Shown one piece after another: positions 51,469 through 60,487 of a stretch of DNA of 64,000 nucleotides (its first letter is position 1; each line of letters begins with the position of its first letter). The stretch is taken from assembly GCF_014652555.1 (NCBI RefSeq), contig NZ_BMZA01000014.1:1-64000 (forward strand), read 5' to 3'. Position numbers and translations under genes: made by a program. The notes beneath the pieces are model-generated. The model saw only the letters and a program-made list of their open reading frames with translations. It was not told the DNA's origin and made no database searches. The DNA is from Novosphingobium colocasiae. GTDB taxonomy: Bacteria > Pseudomonadota > Alphaproteobacteria > Sphingomonadales > Sphingomonadaceae.

Positions 51469-54400
51469 GCGGATACTCCGAGCGCCGCGGCAAGGTCAGG
51501 CGGCATGGTTTCGTCAGGGGTTACTGGCAGCGCGATCAAGTCGCGGCCAATTTCGGCGCAGCGCGTCACCAGTGCTGGTGGCGGCGGACTGGGCACGGCC
51601 ATGACCATCAGCCCCGGCCAGCAAAGATGATAGGTCTCGCCGCCAATGGTTTCCGTGGAGGGCGTCGGCGCGCCCCACTGCGCCAGCGCCGCCATCCATG
51701 GATCATGCGCCCCGGCACCGGTGGGAGCATAGGCAGGCCAGTCATTCTCGCTGCGCGCTAGCCGATCGAGCACGTCAATCACCGCAGGATCGCGCCGATC
51801 GATCAGTTCATGATCTGGTTGGTTATAATAGGACAGCAGGCAGCGGTAACAACCGGCAACACAAGGTTCGTTGGCCTCGACCAGTTCGCCGTTATCGCGA
51901 CGATAATGCATCAGGTCGAGCGCCACGTCCGCGATGCGATGCCACCGCTCTGCGCCGTCCATCAGTCGCTTGAGAACCCCTGCCCCGCCTTCGGATGCCT
52001 CATAGAAGAGGATCGCCTTGCGATCGTCGCGGGTCGGTAACGGCTCGCCCAGAAGCTCGCCGGTTTCCAAAACATGCTCGGTCTCGATGGCGCGGATCAG
52101 GGCGTGCTGGAGGGTCGCCATCTGCGCTTCATCGAGGTCGAGCTGGCGATCGAATTGCAGCAGCAGCGCGTTCTTCGTGTCCTCGACCAGAGGCACGATG
52201 GTTTGACGAATGGCGCTTTTGGGATCGTCGCCCTCATCCTCACCTTTCGTCTCATTCTTGAGCCAGCGGCCCGAAATTGTGTCGATGTCGAAGCCGGTAT
52301 CTTCCTTCTTGGCGCGGCGGCGCAGGCCGAGATTGACGCGCGATACGCGAGTCTGCGGTCCGTAGCGCAGTGCCGCCAGCGGGCTGTCGTCGGACTTCAG
52401 CAGAAGCTGGTCCTGGCGCATCGGTTCCCACTCGAAAATCGTGCGGATTTCAAAGCCACGCCTCTGACGATCCTCGTCATTGGCGGTAATGCGTGCACCG
52501 GGCACGGCATCGACATTCTCGATCCGATAGAGCTTGGAAAGCCGTCCTTCCTCGGTCAGCACATCGCCGCAAGCAATGCAGCGCTCCTGCGTTTCCACGC
52601 TATGGGCCGCGCCGCACGAATGACAGCATCGCACAGTCATCGTCGTCAGTTTGTTGTCGGGGGTCCGTGTTCCGGCAGGGAGCTTGGCGCGATTGCAGCG
52701 ATAGGCCTTGCCTTCATGATAGACGAGGCTATTCGGCCCGAACTCCGCGATCGCCAAGAAGCGCGGACGCTGGAGCACCGTCGATGACTTCTCCCCGTCG
52801 ATAAAGGCGTAGAGCGGCAAGCGCGGGAAATTATAGCCCGGCAGGAAGCCTTCGGTCGCCAGATAGCGATAGGCATAGAAGTCCGAGCTGGTGGACGATG
52901 CGCCTGTTTCCAGCAGTTGCACCTGACGATCGGCCGCTAGATAGCGGGTCCGAGCCTCCTGACGTTCTTGCGCCGACAGCCCGGTTTGATTGCCGAGTTC
53001 GCTGGCAGCCTTTCGTTCTTCATGGGCGGAATTGTAGAGTGTTCGCCAGCGTTTGAACGCCGTGTTGAACGCCGTTGCCGCGTTGCTCCAGAGATGGCCG
53101 ACAAAGTCCGAGGCTTCGCCGATTTCGGCTGCGCCATCCTGTGGCAGGACCGAGGCGACGACCCGCTCGGCACGATCACGGGCGTCGACGTCCGCGCTGG
53201 CCACGGCAAAAGCTTTTTGCAGCCGTTCGCAGACCGGCAGATCGGTCTCGGTCATATCGAGGTTTTCCGGGATCGACTTGCCCAGCCCCTCCTGTGCGGC
53301 AGCGAGCCATTCGGCATGGACATGCGCGGCAAGAAGGTCGCGATTGAGGAGGTCGATCGCGGGTGCGCGAACGATCCCTGCGACGAGATCGGTCCGGCGT
53401 TCGAAATAATATTGGTCGTGCGGACTTTGCGCGGCGCAGTAGGTGATGACCAGCGCGGCCTGGCCGCTACGGCCAGCACGGCCAGCGCGTTGCGCATAAT
53501 TCGCCGGCGTAGGCGGTGCGTTGCGCAGGTAAACGACATTGAGCTGCGATATATCTACGCCCAGTTCCATGGTGGGTGAGCAATAGAGCAAGGGCAGAAA
53601 ATCACGCTTCTCATTGAGAACGCGCGCATCGCCCGCAATTTCCTTCATGCGTTCATGGTCGCTCTTGCCGTACCGGAACCGACACTCACGCATTTCGCGC
53701 AGGAGGGAATCGACCTGCGCTGTATGCTCGCGCGCTTCGAAGGCCATGGGCAGCCCGCCAGGTGTGGCGAGGCGCGCGGCAACGTCGCTATAGAGCTGGC
53801 GGAAGAACGCATTGTCGTGGCTCGGGCTTGGTGTCCCCTCACCTGCACGGAGCTGCAAAGCACTCGGGGCGAGCCGCCAACCGGTGAGCGAACCGGCGGA
53901 AAACTGGCGCACGATCTGGTGGCGCGCAGCCGCCATCAACATGGCTTCGATCAACGGTTCGCGATCGGCAAGGGGCAGCGCCCCCGCCAACTTCGCCAAT
54001 TCTTTGGCAAGGCCGCTCCGCGCGGAAACCCGGATAATCCTGTCCGCCTTGCCGCCCTGTGTGCCGAGCACAAGCGTCGTTTGGCACACAAGATCCTTAT
54101 TCTCTTCTTCCCGGCTGATTGCCCAGGGATCTTTGAGAAGCTGGCGGGATTTCTGCGCGACCTGCTCAATCTCATTGAGATCGAGGGCATCGACGGCAAC
54201 GGCGAGGCCTTGCCGCATGGTGTCGAACACCAGACGAAACATTTCGCGCCGAACGTCACTGGAGATTTGCGAAAGCAGCTCGAAGCCACGGCGCTGGCCG
54301 TCATTGAGCTGTTCCTGGTCCATGCCGGCGCAGGCGCGATCGTCGCCGGCGAGCATGGTAATACCGGGATATTCGACGCGCAGCAGGTCCAACTGATTCA

Positions 54401-56597
54401 GGTTGGGATTGGTATAGCGCCAGCCCCGCCGCAGATCGTTCCAGAGGCGATAGGCCAGCACGCGGTTTACCGCCTTCTTGGCCTCGTCCAGCGCCGCGAA
54501 GCTGGCCGGGTTCGGATCGAGCATCCATTCCGCTCGGCGATCGACGCTTTCGGGATCGAACCCGAGCGCACGGCGCACGACATCGCCAAACTGCTCATGG
54601 CTCAGACCATCCTCACCGGCTTTGAGGACGGCACGCAGCATGGCGCCGCGCAGGAGTGTCACGAAGATAAAGTCGTTGAAGTGTCCCGCCTGGAGTGCGG
54701 CATCCTGCCGGTTATCGGTGAAGCCGAGCAGTTTGCGGCGATGCTTTTCAGACGGGATGTGGCCCCGTTCCATCCAGTCGAGGGTCACCGACGTGATGAG
54801 CGTCGTGGCAGAACTACGACCTTCGGCGGAGAGGCCTGCCAATTTGTTGATGTCGCGAGCGCCTGGTGGCGGCTGATTGCGGCAATGCGGACAGAAGCGG
54901 AATTTACCGGGGAAGAACCACGAGCGAACGCCCTGCTCATCGCGCCGCCCGTTAGCGCCCAGCATCATCAGGCGGCCGTCATGCTTGCCGCGATGCGAGG
55001 ATTTGAGCCGCAGTTCACCCGATGCCGTCAGCTCAATCCAGTCATCAGGATAATCATCGATGGAACCGGCGAAATTCAGATCACCCTTGGCGTCGGGGAT
55101 GAGAAACCCGTGCTCCGCACCGCGTTCATCAACCCCGTCCCTTGGGGTCTGATCGATCGGACGCGCGATGACAGTGCCATCATCGTCAATGGTGACGCTA
55201 TGCACCTCCTGTCCGCATTCGCGGCAAAAGAAGACCGGATAGAGGCGGGCCTCACTATTGTCGCGGTCGAACTTTTCCGCCGCCAGTGCCGCCCGCCGTT
55301 TCCCAGCAGCTTCGAGCGTCGCATGGGCGTGGCCAGCGCCGGACAGGAAGCGATGCAGCTTGAACGCCATGAAGGCCTGGTCGCGGTCATCCTTGAAATC
55401 GCTCATGGCGATCAGGCGATCCTGGAGAGCCTTGCGGCAGGCCTCCGCCTCGATCCCCGTCTCCTCGGACAGGCGGTGCGACGCATTGGTGAGGGTTGAG
55501 GGTTTCGCCCGCTTCAGCGTTTCGCCGACCTCAAGCCCAATATTGGTTTCTATCCAGATCGCGAGGGGATCGACCTTGAACGCCTCAGCGGTGAATGGAA
55601 CGCCAGCGGAATTGACGATCGCAGATTTAAGGGTCGCCTCGTTAGCGATGCCTTCGGTGCAGCGTCTCAGGCTTTCGGTGATGACATCATCCGGATGCAC
55701 GGGGCTGCCGAAAAGGGTTGTGCCGACAGACGCCACCGCCTTGCGGCCCGCATCCTCATCCCCGGACGCCATGGTCGCCGAGGTGCCGACGCAGAGCATT
55801 TTCTTCGCTCCCATGCGTTCGCGCACCCGTCGCACCAGCAGCGCAACATCCGCCCCCTGTCGGCCGCGATAGGTATGGAGTTCGTCGAGAACCAGAAACT
55901 CCAGGCCCGCCATATTGGCGATAACCTTCTGGTCGAGTTCGTCCTGCCGGGTCATCAGCAGTTCGAGCATCATGAAGTTGGTGAGAATGATGTCCGGCTT
56001 TTCGTCAGCCACGCGCTTGCGCTCGGCTTCTTTCTCCTGGCCGGTGTAGCGGGCGAATGTCGGCTTCATCCCATCGGAAAGACCGCACTCCCCGATGAAC
56101 TTCTCCAACTCCTCCTGCTGCGAATTGGCGAGCGCATTCATCGGGTAGATGACGATCGCCCGCGTGCGCTGGGCCTCACCAGCGCGGCGCGCCTTCAGGA
56201 TGCGGTCAATGATCGGCACAAAAAAGCATAGCGACTTGCCCGAGCCGGTGCCGGTGGTGACGATGTAATTTTTGGCCTGAAGCGCTTTCATGAGCGCTTC
56301 GTCCTGATGGCGATGCAGGCTGATCGGGCTGCGTCCGGCTCCTACGGCGAACACCTTGGGTAAATCCGGATCGACCACGCCGTCCTTGGCAAGATCGACG
56401 AGGCCGCGGCCTTCGAGGAAATGGGGGTTCAGACCAATCAGGGGTTCGGGCCAGAATTTCTGCCCGGCGTAAATCGCGTTGACCTGTTCGCTAATGTCGT
56501 CTGCGCGGATCGAAGTGAACGAACGCGCGAAATTTTCATAACGCTCTATTAGGTCAGTATCGAGATCAAAAACGTTCACGCGTCCCCCTCGCGACAT
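51465..56597 (-). CDS. Very large DEAD/DEAH helicase with C-terminal DUF1998-type zinc domain
   Basis: About 1,710 residues. Walker A TGTGSGKSLCFF (about 113-124), box LDELHTYRGRQGADVALLVRR in parts (about 238-258), GTSATMA near 275, and QRAGRAGRSGQ near 1040 define an Lhr/MrfA-like SF2 helicase with a long insert between the RecA folds. Cysteine clusters at about 465 (FFCRECGQEV), 570 (FCPHCRN), 1325 (CCHSCGAA, CIACGD) and CVAGCYRCLLSYY (about 1580) suggest several zinc sites; the last belongs to the DUF1998/MrfA region. ATG at 56597 or the GTG at 56579 behind AGGGGG is the likely start. Could combine functions that DISARM splits between DrmA and DrmB. Confidence 0.88.
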   Translation of the reverse strand: MSRGGRVNVFDLDTDLIERYENFARSFTSIRADDISEQVNAIYAGQKFWPEPLIGLNPHFLEGRGLVDLAKDGVVDPDLPKVFAVGAGRSPISLHRHQDEALMKALQAKNYIVTTGTGSGKSLCFFVPIIDRILKARRAGEAQRTRAIVIYPMNALANSQQEELEKFIGECGLSDGMKPTFARYTGQEKEAERKRVADEKPDIILTNFMMLELLMTRQDELDQKVIANMAGLEFLVLDELHTYRGRQGADVALLVRRVRERMGAKKMLCVGTSATMASGDEDAGRKAVASVGTTLFGSPVHPDDVITESLRRCTEGIANEATLKSAIVNSAGVPFTAEAFKVDPLAIWIETNIGLEVGETLKRAKPSTLTNASHRLSEETGIEAEACRKALQDRLIAMSDFKDDRDQAFMAFKLHRFLSGAGHAHATLEAAGKRRAALAAEKFDRDNSEARLYPVFFCRECGQEVHSVTIDDDGTVIARPIDQTPRDGVDERGAEHGFLIPDAKGDLNFAGSIDDYPDDWIELTASGELRLKSSHRGKHDGRLMMLGANGRRDEQGVRSWFFPGKFRFCPHCRNQPPPGARDINKLAGLSAEGRSSATTLITSVTLDWMERGHIPSEKHRRKLLGFTDNRQDAALQAGHFNDFIFVTLLRGAMLRAVLKAGEDGLSHEQFGDVVRRALGFDPESVDRRAEWMLDPNPASFAALDEAKKAVNRVLAYRLWNDLRRGWRYTNPNLNQLDLLRVEYPGITMLAGDDRACAGMDQEQLNDGQRRGFELLSQISSDVRREMFRLVFDTMRQGLAVAVDALDLNEIEQVAQKSRQLLKDPWAISREEENKDLVCQTTLVLGTQGGKADRIIRVSARSGLAKELAKLAGALPLADREPLIEAMLMAAARHQIVRQFSAGSLTGWRLAPSALQLRAGEGTPSPSHDNAFFRQLYSDVAARLATPGGLPMAFEAREHTAQVDSLLREMRECRFRYGKSDHERMKEIAGDARVLNEKRDFLPLLYCSPTMELGVDISQLNVVYLRNAPPTPANYAQRAGRAGRSGQAALVITYCAAQSPHDQYYFERRTDLVAGIVRAPAIDLLNRDLLAAHVHAEWLAAAQEGLGKSIPENLDMTETDLPVCERLQKAFAVASADVDARDRAERVVASVLPQDGAAEIGEASDFVGHLWSNAATAFNTAFKRWRTLYNSAHEERKAASELGNQTGLSAQERQEARTRYLAADRQVQLLETGASSTSSDFYAYRYLATEGFLPGYNFPRLPLYAFIDGEKSSTVLQRPRFLAIAEFGPNSLVYHEGKAYRCNRAKLPAGTRTPDNKLTTMTVRCCHSCGAAHSVETQERCIACGDVLTEEGRLSKLYRIENVDAVPGARITANDEDRQRRGFEIRTIFEWEPMRQDQLLLKSDDSPLAALRYGPQTRVSRVNLGLRRRAKKEDTGFDIDTISGRWLKNETKGEDEGDDPKSAIRQTIVPLVEDTKNALLLQFDRQLDLDEAQMATLQHALIRAIETEHVLETGELLGEPLPTRDDRKAILFYEASEGGAGVLKRLMDGAERWHRIADVALDLMHYRRDNGELVEANEPCVAGCYRCLLSYYNQPDHELIDRRDPAVIDVLDRLARSENDWPAYAPTGAGAHDPWMAALAQWGAPTPSTETIGGETYHLCWPGLMVMAVPSPPPPALVTRCAEIGRDLIALPVTPDETMPPDLAAALGVSA

Positions 56598-56747
56598 GGC
56601 AATCAAGTTTCAGCCAAAACAGCACTTTCCTGTATTTTTCGATACTTAAATTATCATCGCCTTTGTCATTCTCGCACAATGCCCGTACTCGTGAACCAAA
56701 TCCTACATAACTCCTAAATCGTTCAATGCGAGCGCCAGGCAGCAGGC
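56598..56747. other. Only sizeable gap within the defence operon
   Basis: About 150 bases of AT-richer DNA without a gene separate the Rad50-like gene from the helicase gene; the other junctions overlap or are 3 bases apart. An internal promoter or processing site could lie here, splitting the operon into a resection half and a DISARM-like half. No clear promoter was found. Confidence 0.4.
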
Positions 56748-59378
56748 TCAAAGCTGCACCCGCGTGGCCGTCAAATGCCGGAACGCTCGGTCCCGACAGG
56801 TAAGCAAAATCACCTGCATGCGCTGGGAGGCTTCCTCCAGGATCTCGGTCATCAGATCGAGCCGGCCGTCGTCGGAGTAGACCAGTGGATCGTCGAGGAT
56901 CAGCGAGACCGGCGTTCCTTGCTCCAGCAGCATGTCGGCAAAGGCGAGGCGGGTGAGGACCGCCAGCTGCTCCTGCGTCCCCTTTGAGAGCGTTCCGCAG
57001 GCTTCGCTCAGGCCGGATCGCGTGACCGAGGCCAGACCGAGTTCTTCATCGAAGCTGAGGTCGGCGCCGGGGAAAAGGCGCTCGACATGAACGCGAGCGC
57101 GCTGGGCCACTGGGCCAACGAAGGTTCGAGATACCTCCGCGCGCGCCTCGTCCAGCACATCCTTGAGCATTTTGACCGTGGCCGCCTCTTCGTCGAGCCG
57201 AGCCAGCGCTTGCGTTGCGGCATCGGCTTCTTCGGCTGCAGCTGCGGCCAGGCTCGCCAGGCCCTTGCCACCCTCGCTCTCAATGATCGCCTCAAGGCGG
57301 GCGATATCCTTTTCGAGGTCGCTCCGCCGGGTTTGACCAGCCCTTGCCCGGCTATCGATCGTTTCGATCTTGCGGCTGATCGCCTGCACATCATGCGCGG
57401 TGGCGTCGCGCTTCGCTTCGGCCAGCTTGACAGCGGCCTGGGCAACATCCTCCCGGGCTTTGGCGATGGCGTCGGCAAGCCCGGCAAAATCGGGCTTTCC
57501 TTCGAGCTGAGCGATGCGATCCGATGCATGGGTCTGATCGCGCTCCGCGCCCGCCTGCGCGGCGGCAAGCGGGCGGTCCCTATCCTCTATTTCTCGTAGG
57601 TCCTGAACGGCTTGGTCGTGCAAGGTTTCAGCGCGCACTACGACCGTTTCCGCCTCTTCCAGGCGTCGGGTGAGCTGGTCGGTCGAGATCTCGTCTTCAT
57701 CGGCCGCCGGTGATTCCGCTGGAACACCTGCCACGAACAGCTTGAGCGCATCGGGGCCTGCCGCGAGATCCAACAGCGGCTGCGCCGGCGTGAGGCCGGT
57801 AATTTTGGTTTCGAGCAGTTGGACGGTCCCCTGCGCGTCGCGCGCAGTATCGTTTCGCGTCCGGGCCGCAATGAGGTCGGCCACATCCCATTCGGCCAGT
57901 CCCAGTTCCTGTCGCTCGAGCAATTCGGCGAGGCGGGCTTCCGCACTGGCTGCCGTTGCCGGCGGACGGATGACGAGGATGCCCCCGCCCAGGGCAATCT
58001 GCGTCTCACCGGTCAAGGTGCGCGGGCTTTTTGGTGTCAGGGGCTCGCCGCCTATGGTGATGCCCGTAGCGTCGCCCGTAAGCTCGATAGTGGTAGCGCC
58101 GGCATTGACGGCTGCCCGCGCTTCCGCGACAGCACGGTCATTGGCCTCCAGGCGAGCGAACGCCTCAGCTGGAATGACCTGTGCCGCCTGATTGCGGGCA
58201 TTGGTCAGTTGCTTTTCGAGATCTAGGAGTTCGGTGTGCCGCTGGCGTGCATCGGTGATGGCCGCGTGGCGCTGAAGCCTAGCGAGACGTCCCTCCCCTT
58301 CCACAAGCGCCTGACGGGCTTTGGCGCGATCATCTCGCGCCTGGTCGAGCGCTGCTTTCGCCTCAGCCACCTTCGTGCGTCCCGCTTCCAGCTGATCTGC
58401 AAGCTGATCGCGATCGGCGGCGATTGCGGTCAAAGATTCGCCAGCGGCCGTCAGCGCTTCCTTCGCCGCCTCATGCTGCGATTGCAGATCGTCGAGACGA
58501 TCGAGGTTTGCAGAGAAATTCCCATGCTCGGCCTTGCGGGTCTCCAGGATCTGCGCGGCAGCCCTGGCGATCTCCAGAGACTGAACAAGATCGGCGCGCT
58601 GTTCTTGCTCGGTCTCGTCCGCCAGCTCCCGCTCGATAACTTTCAGTCGGCCGCGCGCGGTCTCCAGCTCGCCGAAGCTCGTTTCGAGCGCATCGAGCCG
58701 CTTGGTCGCATCCGCAGCGGTTTGGCGCGCCTGCTGGTCACGATCCCGTGCCGCTTGCCAGCGCCCCTTCGACTGCGCCTTTCCAGTCGGTGTCCAGTAA
58801 ATGTCATATTGCTCATCGATCCGCTTCCGGACGCGCTCATAGGCAGCGCCGCCGACGATCGTCCCGACCTCTGCCTCCAGCGTTGCCTGGATGCTGCTGC
58901 GCACGATGCTGCCGGGCGCCGTCACTTCGAGCGCCTGCGCCTGCGGAACCCAAAGCAGACCGAGCGCGCCATAGGTGGCCGGGTCACCACGCTGGCTACT
59001 ATCCTTGACGAACCCTAGAAGCGCTTGCAGCCGATTTTCAGCCTCCTCGCCCTGCGCCCGGCCCTGCGGCCCCGTGACTTCGACTTGGGGGCCTTTGAGA
59101 AAGCGTTTGGCGATTTTCCAGCTGTCGGTGCCAATATCGAAACTGACTTCGATTTCTGGCGCGACCGCCTCGCCATAAGGCGCAAAACTTTGGGCGAGCT
59201 GATTCTTCGTGGCATGGCGGACGAAGAAAGCCGCACGCAGGGCCTCAAGGATCGTGGATTTCCCACTCTCGTTGGGCTCGATGATGATGTTGAGCCCCTC
59301 GCCCAGCCCTTCGATCGTCAGGGGCTCGCGGAACTTGCGAAAATTGTTGAGGCTGATCCGCCGCAGTTGGAGGCTCAT
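56748..59378 (-). CDS. Rad50/SbcC/YhaN-like SMC-type ATPase
   Basis: 876 residues. N-terminal ABC half with Walker A EPNESGKST (34-42) after ISLNNFRKFREPLTIEG; long coiled-coil regions rich in Ala/Glu/Arg between about 200-420 and 550-720; C-terminal half with signature LSKGTQEQLAVLTRLAFAD (about 785-803), Walker B SLILDDPLVYSD (about 818-829) and D-loop/H-loop region. The CxxC zinc hook at the coiled-coil apex that links Rad50/SbcC dimers was not seen. The layout matches YhaN-like ATPases working with a YhaO/SbcD-type phosphoesterase, which is encoded just upstream with a 4-base overlap (ATGA). The complex should bind and process DNA ends. Confidence 0.87.
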   Translation of the reverse strand: MSLQLRRISLNNFRKFREPLTIEGLGEGLNIIIEPNESGKSTILEALRAAFFVRHATKNQLAQSFAPYGEAVAPEIEVSFDIGTDSWKIAKRFLKGPQVEVTGPQGRAQGEEAENRLQALLGFVKDSSQRGDPATYGALGLLWVPQAQALEVTAPGSIVRSSIQATLEAEVGTIVGGAAYERVRKRIDEQYDIYWTPTGKAQSKGRWQAARDRDQQARQTAADATKRLDALETSFGELETARGRLKVIERELADETEQEQRADLVQSLEIARAAAQILETRKAEHGNFSANLDRLDDLQSQHEAAKEALTAAGESLTAIAADRDQLADQLEAGRTKVAEAKAALDQARDDRAKARQALVEGEGRLARLQRHAAITDARQRHTELLDLEKQLTNARNQAAQVIPAEAFARLEANDRAVAEARAAVNAGATTIELTGDATGITIGGEPLTPKSPRTLTGETQIALGGGILVIRPPATAASAEARLAELLERQELGLAEWDVADLIAARTRNDTARDAQGTVQLLETKITGLTPAQPLLDLAAGPDALKLFVAGVPAESPAADEDEISTDQLTRRLEEAETVVVRAETLHDQAVQDLREIEDRDRPLAAAQAGAERDQTHASDRIAQLEGKPDFAGLADAIAKAREDVAQAAVKLAEAKRDATAHDVQAISRKIETIDSRARAGQTRRSDLEKDIARLEAIIESEGGKGLASLAAAAAEEADAATQALARLDEEAATVKMLKDVLDEARAEVSRTFVGPVAQRARVHVERLFPGADLSFDEELGLASVTRSGLSEACGTLSKGTQEQLAVLTRLAFADMLLEQGTPVSLILDDPLVYSDDGRLDLMTEILEEASQRMQVILLTCRDRAFRHLTATRVQL

Positions 59379-60484
59379 GCTTGGCTCCCCCGATGATATT
59401 CGACAAAGAGCCGCTCCATCGCGCGCCGCGCCAATATGGCTTCAGTCCCGCCGGCTGCGATTGTCTCGGTGAGTTTCTCAGCCGCTATGCCGAGCAATCC
59501 CTCGACCTTGAGATCCGCCAAGTCCTGCTCGCCTGGCCGGCCGACAAGATCGTCCGCCCGGACATCCAGGAAACGGAGACGATGCCGCAGGTCATCTTCG
59601 AGCCGCGACAGGATCTCGACGCGGTCGGCAAGGCTCGTGATGCCTGCAAGCGAAAGGCGCAGCAGCGTTGCCGCAGGATCGATAGCCGAGAGCAGCACGT
59701 CGCATTCCGCCGAAAAGGCGGCCGTGTCCTGCAAGGTCCAATCCCTGAGCAGCCATTGGAAGCGGCCGGTGCGCACGGGTTCCACCTTTGGCTCCACTCC
59801 CGGCGCAAGCTCGATCATCAGGGCATGGCCCGGCTCATCGCGCTGAAATCCGTCGGTTTCGGGGGTTCCGGCATACCAGGTGCGCGGATCGACCTTGAGC
59901 GCGCCATGCCAATCGCCGAGCGCCAGATAGTCGAGATTGGACCGCTTCGCGCGATCCGGCGCGATCTGGTTCTTGGTCTCGCCGCGCGCAGTAAAATCGC
60001 GGATCGAACCATGAGCAAGGCCGATACGCAGCTTCGCGCCTGGCGTTTCCATGCTGTCGAACAACTCGGTCGGATCGTCGAGATGGTGGCGGTGGAGGAG
60101 CGGTGCGGGTAGCAGCCAGAGCCCTGCTTCCATCTCCTGCGCGACGGGCTCGGTGAGCAGGATGATATTGTCCGAGGCTTTGTGACGGACGCGGTCCCAC
60201 AGTCCGCCGTTGCGGGCATAGTCGTGATTGCCCGGGAGCAGCCACCAGCGGCAGGGATAGCGCTGCATGCGCGAGACTGCCTGGACGATGACCCTATCTT
60301 CGGGACCCTCGGTATCGAAGATGTCGCCTGCGACAATCACATGTTCCACCTGGTTGGCGGCAGCGACCTCGCCGATCCGGTCGATGGCGTCGAAGCGCGC
60401 TTCGCCAAGCGCCGCGCGCACCTCGGGCTCGAACCGGCCGAAGGGTTTGCCGAGCTGCCAGTCAGCGGTGTGGAGGAAACGCAT
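59375..60484 (-). CDS. Mre11/SbcD/YhaO-like metallophosphoesterase (DNA exonuclease)
   Basis: 369 residues; calcineurin-type phosphoesterase partner of the Rad50-like ATPase. Motifs: FLHTADWQLGKPFG (3-16), VIVAGDIFDTEG (about 49-60), LPGNHDYARNG (about 83-93), LAHGSIRDF (about 157-165) and LGDWHGAL (about 191-198). In motif I the usual DxH reads DWQ, so one metal ligand is Gln instead of His; the other ligands are present. It starts 3 bases after the RecB-like gene stop and overlaps the ATPase gene by 4. Predicted role: nuclease that resects or degrades foreign or broken DNA. Confidence 0.87.
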   Translation of the reverse strand: MRFLHTADWQLGKPFGRFEPEVRAALGEARFDAIDRIGEVAAANQVEHVIVAGDIFDTEGPEDRVIVQAVSRMQRYPCRWWLLPGNHDYARNGGLWDRVRHKASDNIILLTEPVAQEMEAGLWLLPAPLLHRHHLDDPTELFDSMETPGAKLRIGLAHGSIRDFTARGETKNQIAPDRAKRSNLDYLALGDWHGALKVDPRTWYAGTPETDGFQRDEPGHALMIELAPGVEPKVEPVRTGRFQWLLRDWTLQDTAAFSAECDVLLSAIDPAATLLRLSLAGITSLADRVEILSRLEDDLRHRLRFLDVRADDLVGRPGEQDLADLKVEGLLGIAAEKLTETIAAGGTEAILARRAMERLFVEYHRGSQA

Positions 60485-60487
60485 GGA

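Noticed and set aside
53655-55499. 614-codon open frame antisense to the large DEAD helicase
   Set aside because: Shadow of a high-GC gene; no ribosome-binding site or family motif.
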